Source: Talpa occidentalis (lineage: Eukaryota > Chordata > Mammalia > Eulipotyphla > Talpidae). Taken from it: a stretch of 64,000 nt of DNA. This document shows positions 59,026-64,000 of this stretch, piece by piece. The stretch lies in assembly GCF_014898055.3 (NCBI RefSeq), contig NW_023605305.1, forward strand, positions 113,122,734-113,186,733. The letters are read 5' to 3'. Both the position numbers and the translations under genes were made by a program. Position 1 is the stretch's first letter. Each line of letters starts with the position of its first letter. The notes beneath the pieces are model-generated. The model had not been told where the DNA came from. It did not search any database and saw only the letters and a program-made list of their open reading frames with translations.

Positions 59026-59403
59026 TGATCCAGTCATCTATCTTTGGGCATTTGGGTTGTTTCCAAAGCTTAGCTATTGTAAACAGTGCTGCTATAAACA
59101 TAGGGGTGCAGGTGCTCTTTGGAATGGATGTTTCTGTGTCCTTTGGGTAAATACCTAGGAGTGGAATTGCTGGATCCTATGGAAGCTCTAGGTTTAGTAG
59201 GTCCAGAAATCTCCACACAGCTCTCCATAGCGGTTGGACCCGTTTGCACTCCCACCAACAGTGCAGGGGAGTTCCTTTTTCTCCACACCCTCGCCAACAT
59301 TTGTTGTTGCTAGTTTTTTTAATATGTGCCATTCTCACTGGTGTGAGATGGTATCTCATGGTAGTTTTGATTTGCATTTCCCTGATGACAAGTGATGTTG
59401 AAC
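59026..59403 (-). mobile_element. LINE-1 ORF2 internal fragment, truncated at both ends
   Basis: On the minus strand it encodes the distal ORF2 region: [20 protein letters not shown], then [20 protein letters not shown], a Cys/His-rich segment with LWRAVWRFL, and further on PMFIAALFTIAKLWKQPKCP-like sequence. It stops before the ORF2 end and has no 3' UTR or poly(A), so the true 3' end was lost by deletion or rearrangement. A stop or frame change interrupts it, and it is not functional. Confidence 0.9.
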
Positions 59404-59407
59404 ATTG

Positions 59408-60850
59408 AAATGAGGACCAGAGGCAGCGGGCTGCTGCAGTACCTGCCCATGCAGCAGAAGAGAGCATAAGGACCTTCCCTCTGAGCGAGCTCCAGAGAGG
59501 CCCAGCTGAGGCCTTCCTGGAAAGCTCTTTAGCAGGCCCTGGGGCCGCACCACATCTGGTGTAGTTTTGTTGTTACTTTTTGTTATTTTTTAATGAATAT
59601 CTAATACTCACACCTGGGTAACTATGCTAAGTCTGGGCCTGCCCCTCCCCATCCACCAACAGGCAAGTTTCCACCAGACAGGCTCCCGCAGCAGAGCCAC
59701 GAGAGACAGGGTAGGAGCCGCCACAGGTATAGAGCTTGCTCTTCACAAGGCACAGCGCACCTCGCGGGAGGAGCAGGCGGGCCAGTCTCCATGGCAGCAC
59801 ACGGCCGCCTTCTTTGCCAAATGAGGTGCAGAGGACAGGAAAATGCAGCGTGTCCACCCGGTGACTGTGCACAGACACTGGCATTGATGCTGTCCCCTCC
59901 CGACATGGTGCCCACGAGCAATTTTCATTCTCCAACAAACTTAAAGTTGACGAACAGAAAGAATCATTACAAACTTCAGAAGCCATCGAGCTGTGAGCCC
60001 AGACGAGCAGACCACCCCGGAAGACAAATGGCCGGGAGAAATAAAAAACATCAGAAGCATCACAGAACATCTAGTTTGGAATAAATTTCCTCAACACTGG
60101 ATACTAGAAGATACCAGAAGTCTCCAAATTCCAGCTGTCAGAAGGATAGCAGAGGAGTGGGAAGGAGTTTATCTCCCGACAGTAGCCGGGGACACCATCC
60201 CCGTCAGCCTGGAACTCTAAGTCCTCACAGAGACGACCGTAGAGCCCTGAGGACCTTGTTTTCCTGGGAAGAGCATCAGGGTCGTCGCCCTTCCAGGGAA
60301 CAGCGGCGGCCTGCTCCTGCCTCCCCAGCTGAGAAAGGCCCCCGGAGGGGGTTTGAGTAACAATAACAACAGCCACTGGCTCTGAGCCCAGGGCAGGAGA
60401 TTGGTGGAACCCCAGGCCCTGGTCCTCTCGCTCTGGCTGGCAGGGTCTCCACAGGGCCCCAAGCTTGCCTCCAGTCAGCCCAGTGCCCCTGCTGGCCCCG
60501 CGTGCCATTTTCTGCTTCGCCTCACGGCCTCCCTTGCACACCCATTGTTGACGGTCCTGGGTGAGACTTCAAGCTCACACCGAGCTGGGCCCACATGGTT
60601 TCCTGCGCCCACACCTGCCGAGCTGCTGCCGACTCTCCAAAGGTTGCAGCGTGATGCGGGGTCCCTTGTCCCAGGAGGTGCCCGGCTGCTTCTCCATGCC
60701 TGCAGCCCCCGGGTGACCCCTGCTGCAAGTGGGGTGGCTCGGTCCCCACCGGCGACGGCAATCTGCCTGGGACTCCAGCAGAACCTTCCACTCCGGGAAG
60801 GTGAGGCTGGGGCGGAGGATGACGCAAGTGTCCAGCAAGGTGTGTGACTC
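59408..60850. other. GC-rich anonymous block, no gene recognised
   Basis: GC content is visibly higher than in the flanks, and several open frames of 65-148 codons overlap on both strands, including one at 60401-60847. None matches a family I know. They overlap freely, are rich in Pro, Gly, Ala and Arg and lack splice or start logic. The block abuts the L1 fragment that has lost its end. It may be unique intronic DNA, a decayed retrocopy, or part of an unannotated noncoding exon. Confidence 0.4.
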
Positions 60851-61425
60851 TTTAAAAAAACATTTTAAAAATGTTCAAAATGAACGACGCCTTCCGACTG
60901 AAACCAAGACTCTCAACTCTTAATTATTTAAAATGTGAGTGCTCGTCTCACCAGAGCCTTCACTGAAGCACAGTCTTAGGTGCGCTTTTTATAAGACTTT
61001 TTACAATCCTGGAGGCAGCCATGAGTCCCAGGTGTTTAGTCCTTCTCTTTCTCCCAGGCAGCCTGCCCTGCAGAGCCTTAAACGCCACAGATGCCCAGAC
61101 TGGGCACCTATGCAAAGAATGGCTGAACTCTCAAATTGGGTGGGCCAGAGGAGGCTCAGCAAATAGAATCTTGGGTACTCCTGCCTCTGAAAAGTTTGAA
61201 TGAAATTTTTTTCTTGACCAAGAACCTTCTCTGGAGCCTACAAAAGACAAAAACCAAGAGCTCCTTTGCATTGAGATTCTGCTCTCTCAGAAAACCAAGA
61301 GCAGGAACTGCCAGGGAAGGCTGCTATCAGCCAAAGACCTTTAACACTTGCAAGATGGCGCGCTCCATCTTTAGATCCACCCTCAGCCTGGACTTCTTAG
61401 AGCAGGATAGAAATAGCAGAGGCAG

Positions 61426-61734
61426 GGCGTCCCAGGTGGTGCAGCGGTTGAACGCTGGGTTGCGAAGATGCCCACGGCCTCTGCGGCACCGGTTCGATCC
61501 CTGGCTGCTCCCCGGCCACCAGAGGAGGGTCCCACATGGCACGTAGACCTCTCCTGCCGCCCGCTGCTCCCCTCAGCAGTGTACTTCGGTCTTTCTGCCT
61601 GCTCTGCTCCCCGCTCTGGCTCTGGTGAATTCTCTCACCCTCCCACACTTCTGACTGTACCCAGTGCTTGTATAAACAAAACAAACAAATAAATAAATAA
61701 AAACATGCCTCTATTAAAAAAAAAAAAAGAAAAA
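61426..61734 (+). mobile_element. tRNA-derived SINE, young subfamily, with perfect 17 bp target duplication
   Basis: The head cgtcccaggtggtgcagcgg lies just inside the duplicated agaaatagcagaggcag (61409-61425), which is repeated exactly at 61735-61751. The body has ggttcgatccctggctgctc, ctcctgccgcccgctgctcc, ctggctctggtgaattctct and ctgactgtacccagtgcttg, then a long mixed A-rich tail (aaacaaaacaaacaaataaa, later A12). It is one of the youngest insertions in the window. Confidence 0.95.
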
Positions 61735-64000
61735 AGAAATAGCAGAGGCAGCCCCAGAAGGAAGCTGGAGGAAGGGAAAGCATTTCGTTTTTCTTACTCT
61801 AGAGAACCAATACTGGTATTATTTTCACTGCCAGGGACTGGTTTCTGGCCTGTGACCAGCTGAGTATGCTGTCTTTAAGACTTGGTTTTGTGATAAAACT
61901 CACCATGGCCATTGATTCTAGTTATAAAACATGTTTTTAAATGCAGTTTCATTATTTTAGAGTTCACACAATAAGATTTCAGACGGGAATGGAAGATTCA
62001 CAGGAAAGGTTGTGTACGTATAATATGCATGATGTTGTGCACATGGGAATTATCTAGAACCCATGTCTTCCTAAGCCAGCACTAATCATTTACATATAGG
62101 GTTGTTGCAAATGTTTTTCCTTTTTTCAAGGTTTATTGGCTTTCACCCTCAAGAAAGTCAACAATTCTCTTTCCTACATGAAAATTTTTAATGAATATTG
62201 GGGAATATTTTCTAGCTTCCCATGAAGGTAGACATTATTTCAGCAGATCTGAATTTGTCCTAAGCAGGCTAAAATTAAAAGGCCCAAGGAGTTATCTTTT
62301 TGGGATTGGGATTGAGTTGAACACGAATACTGTGAGCTCTCTGTAGCGGCCCTTGCCTACCCTTCTAAGTTCTCATAAACAGGAAGACTGTATAAGCCCA
62401 ATGTCCTGTCCCTCAGGAATTGTCACACGACAGCCATGGGGTGACTGAAAGGAACACTAATCTTCACATAGACACTTGGAAAGCATCAGTCTGATCAGCT
62501 ACTTCCTAGTAGACCGTCAAAACCTTTTGTTTTACCCTGCAATCAAATCACACTGTAATCTGAAGACTAAATTCACAAATCAACAGTCAGATGAATGTTT
62601 GGGAACCCAGGAAGACCAAGGAGTTCCCCTACTTGGCCTGCCAGAGCAAGGATCAAAGGGAGCTTGGAGTGGGTGTGATATCACAGCCCTGGAACAGAGG
62701 TCAGTTATTTAACCTTTTCCTGGCTTCCAATGATATTGAATACAACAGATAAATTAAGATCAAGGCACACGGCTGTTCCAAAAGCAGCAGCCTGTCCCCA
62801 GGAGATCCCAAGAGAGAGTCATCGGCCACCACGGGTCAGATCTTGTCCTCGCTTGGAGGAATTCCTGTTAACATGGGGGTGGATTACATAAAATAAGGTC
62901 TAATCAAAAGCTCTACAACATGATTGCAGAAGGGTCATCAAGAGTATCACTTGGCCAAGGGAGAGATCTCATGCAGCACAGGACAAAGTAACACAACTCA
63001 CTACACTCTGGTTTCTTCCTAAGCATATGTGTGTGAGGAGGTGATTACCCAAAATAGCAAGGGAGCTCAAGTGCTTACAGGAAAACTGACCCCTTAACTT
63101 AAGGCAAGCATGGCCTACCAGTAAATCTCAAAGACAGGAAATATTTCTGGGCTTAATAACTCAAGCTGATATTCATTTCAGGTTGGGGAATTTCCTTAAT
63201 CCAACTGTTGGTTTCTGCAACGGAGCACACAGCATTCTATCTGGAAGTGCTGCATGATTTGACAAGTATTTATTTGGGGATAGGAACACACCCCTAGGAT
63301 CCCAAGCATAGCCTTGGTTGGAAGAATTACAAGACACCAAGCTGCAGGATTCAGTGGGTCCAAGAGTGAGCCCCAAGAACAGACTGTGAAGAATACAATC
63401 CATCTTGCCAGAAACCGTCTTCATAGGCAGCATAGATGTTATCTACATTTTATCACTTTAGGGTGACCACAAAGTCCCCCTTTGTCCTGAGTTCGTCTAT
63501 AGCTCAACACATTGGAGATCATCTAAGCCATGACTTTATTTTTATGTAAAAGAGACTTTTCAATATATAGGTGCCCCTTTCTATAAAAGGCCATCTTCTT
63601 TTCTAAAAGGGGGCAGTGTCATTTTAAAAAGCTGTTTGGGGACAGTGAGATCTAGAACTGCTACAGTGATTTTGCTTCTACAACAGAAAGTCTAACCCAC
63701 TCCAGAGCCATGAGATTAAGATAATATAGCAGAAGATTTATATTTACACAAGCCAACAAATTCCACCACTATATTTCCCATCTCACACATCTAAAAGCAA
63801 TGGGGGTTGTTTCAGAAAAACCAATAATTACTGCACACAGTGGGAGATGCCAGTAAGTATAATGCAGTTCCTTGACCACAGGCATTTAGAATGTGCAGAA
63901 ATATAAAATCATTGGGTCTGAAAAATGCAGGCATGCTCTCTGCGAGGTGATACTTGTGCTGCTAAAATTTAGAGAAACTCACAGAGCAATTTTACAAAGA

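Larger units (their letters stand above)
41958..64000 (-). other. TBX15: TBX15 intron upstream of exon A (incomplete, runs off the right edge)
   Basis: More than 22 kb without a TBX15 coding exon. I looked for the first coding exon, expected to be GC-rich and to encode a basic nuclear localisation stretch, and did not find it. Contents: two SINEs (50832, 61426), one internal L1 fragment (59026), MIR and L2 pieces, TG and TGAA microsatellites, the inverted templated copy at 47092, and a GC-rich anonymous block at 59408-60850. Stretches 42000-44500, 53000-56300, 57100-59000 and 61760-64000 show nothing that I can name. Confidence 0.8.

Noticed and set aside
60401..60847. 148-codon open frame in the GC-rich block
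   Set aside because: Low-complexity Pro/Ala/Leu composition, with equally long frames overlapping on the other strand. High GC alone explains it. Kept only as part of the anonymous block.

Overview
The window is a 64 kb slice of a placental-mammal genome lying wholly inside one large developmental gene, TBX15, read on the minus strand. Six internal coding exons are visible, all with GT-AG splice sites, compatible phases and no stop or frameshift. They encode 273 codons: the end of the N-terminal region, the complete T-box DNA-binding domain, and the first conserved motif after it. The first coding exon (upstream) lies beyond position 64000. The last coding exon, which carries most of the C-terminal transactivation/repression region and the 3' UTR, lies before position 1. 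I see no second protein-coding gene, no rRNA, no functional tRNA and no CRISPR.

Layout in gene order, high to low coordinates: an upstream intron of more than 22 kb (41958-64000); exon A 41744-41957; exon B 37162-37263; exon C 35074-35245; exon D 33914-34081; a 12 kb intron; exon E 21861-21925; a 13.8 kb intron; exon F 7937-8034; then at least 7.9 kb of downstream intron. The four exons A-D are clustered. E and F stand alone in long introns.

The introns hold ordinary mammalian repeats: old MIR and L2 fragments, 5'-truncated LINE-1 tails, nine copies of a tRNA-derived SINE about 250-300 bp long (several with perfect target-site duplications, hence recently active), and CA, TG, GATA and TGAA microsatellites. 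From memory the SINE resembles the Rhin-1-type family of horseshoe, leaf-nosed and fruit bats. The young LINE-1 tails fit a lineage with recently active L1. My best guess for the organism is therefore a bat, probably Yinpterochiroptera, but I could not run a repeat search, so treat this as a moderate-confidence inference.

The most unusual structure is not a gene. About 168 bp of intron at 45736-45903 has been copied in inverted orientation into 47092-47263, and the copy is flanked by a perfect 17 bp direct duplication of its target. Other points of note are a TSD-flanked, 5'-truncated retrocopy of an unidentified mRNA 3' end (35866-36140), a young SINE whose tail stops 31 bp from the exon D donor site, and opposite-strand SINEs bracketing exons B-D. 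I found nothing that looks like a novel molecular system. This is largely a conventional intron-rich gene region.
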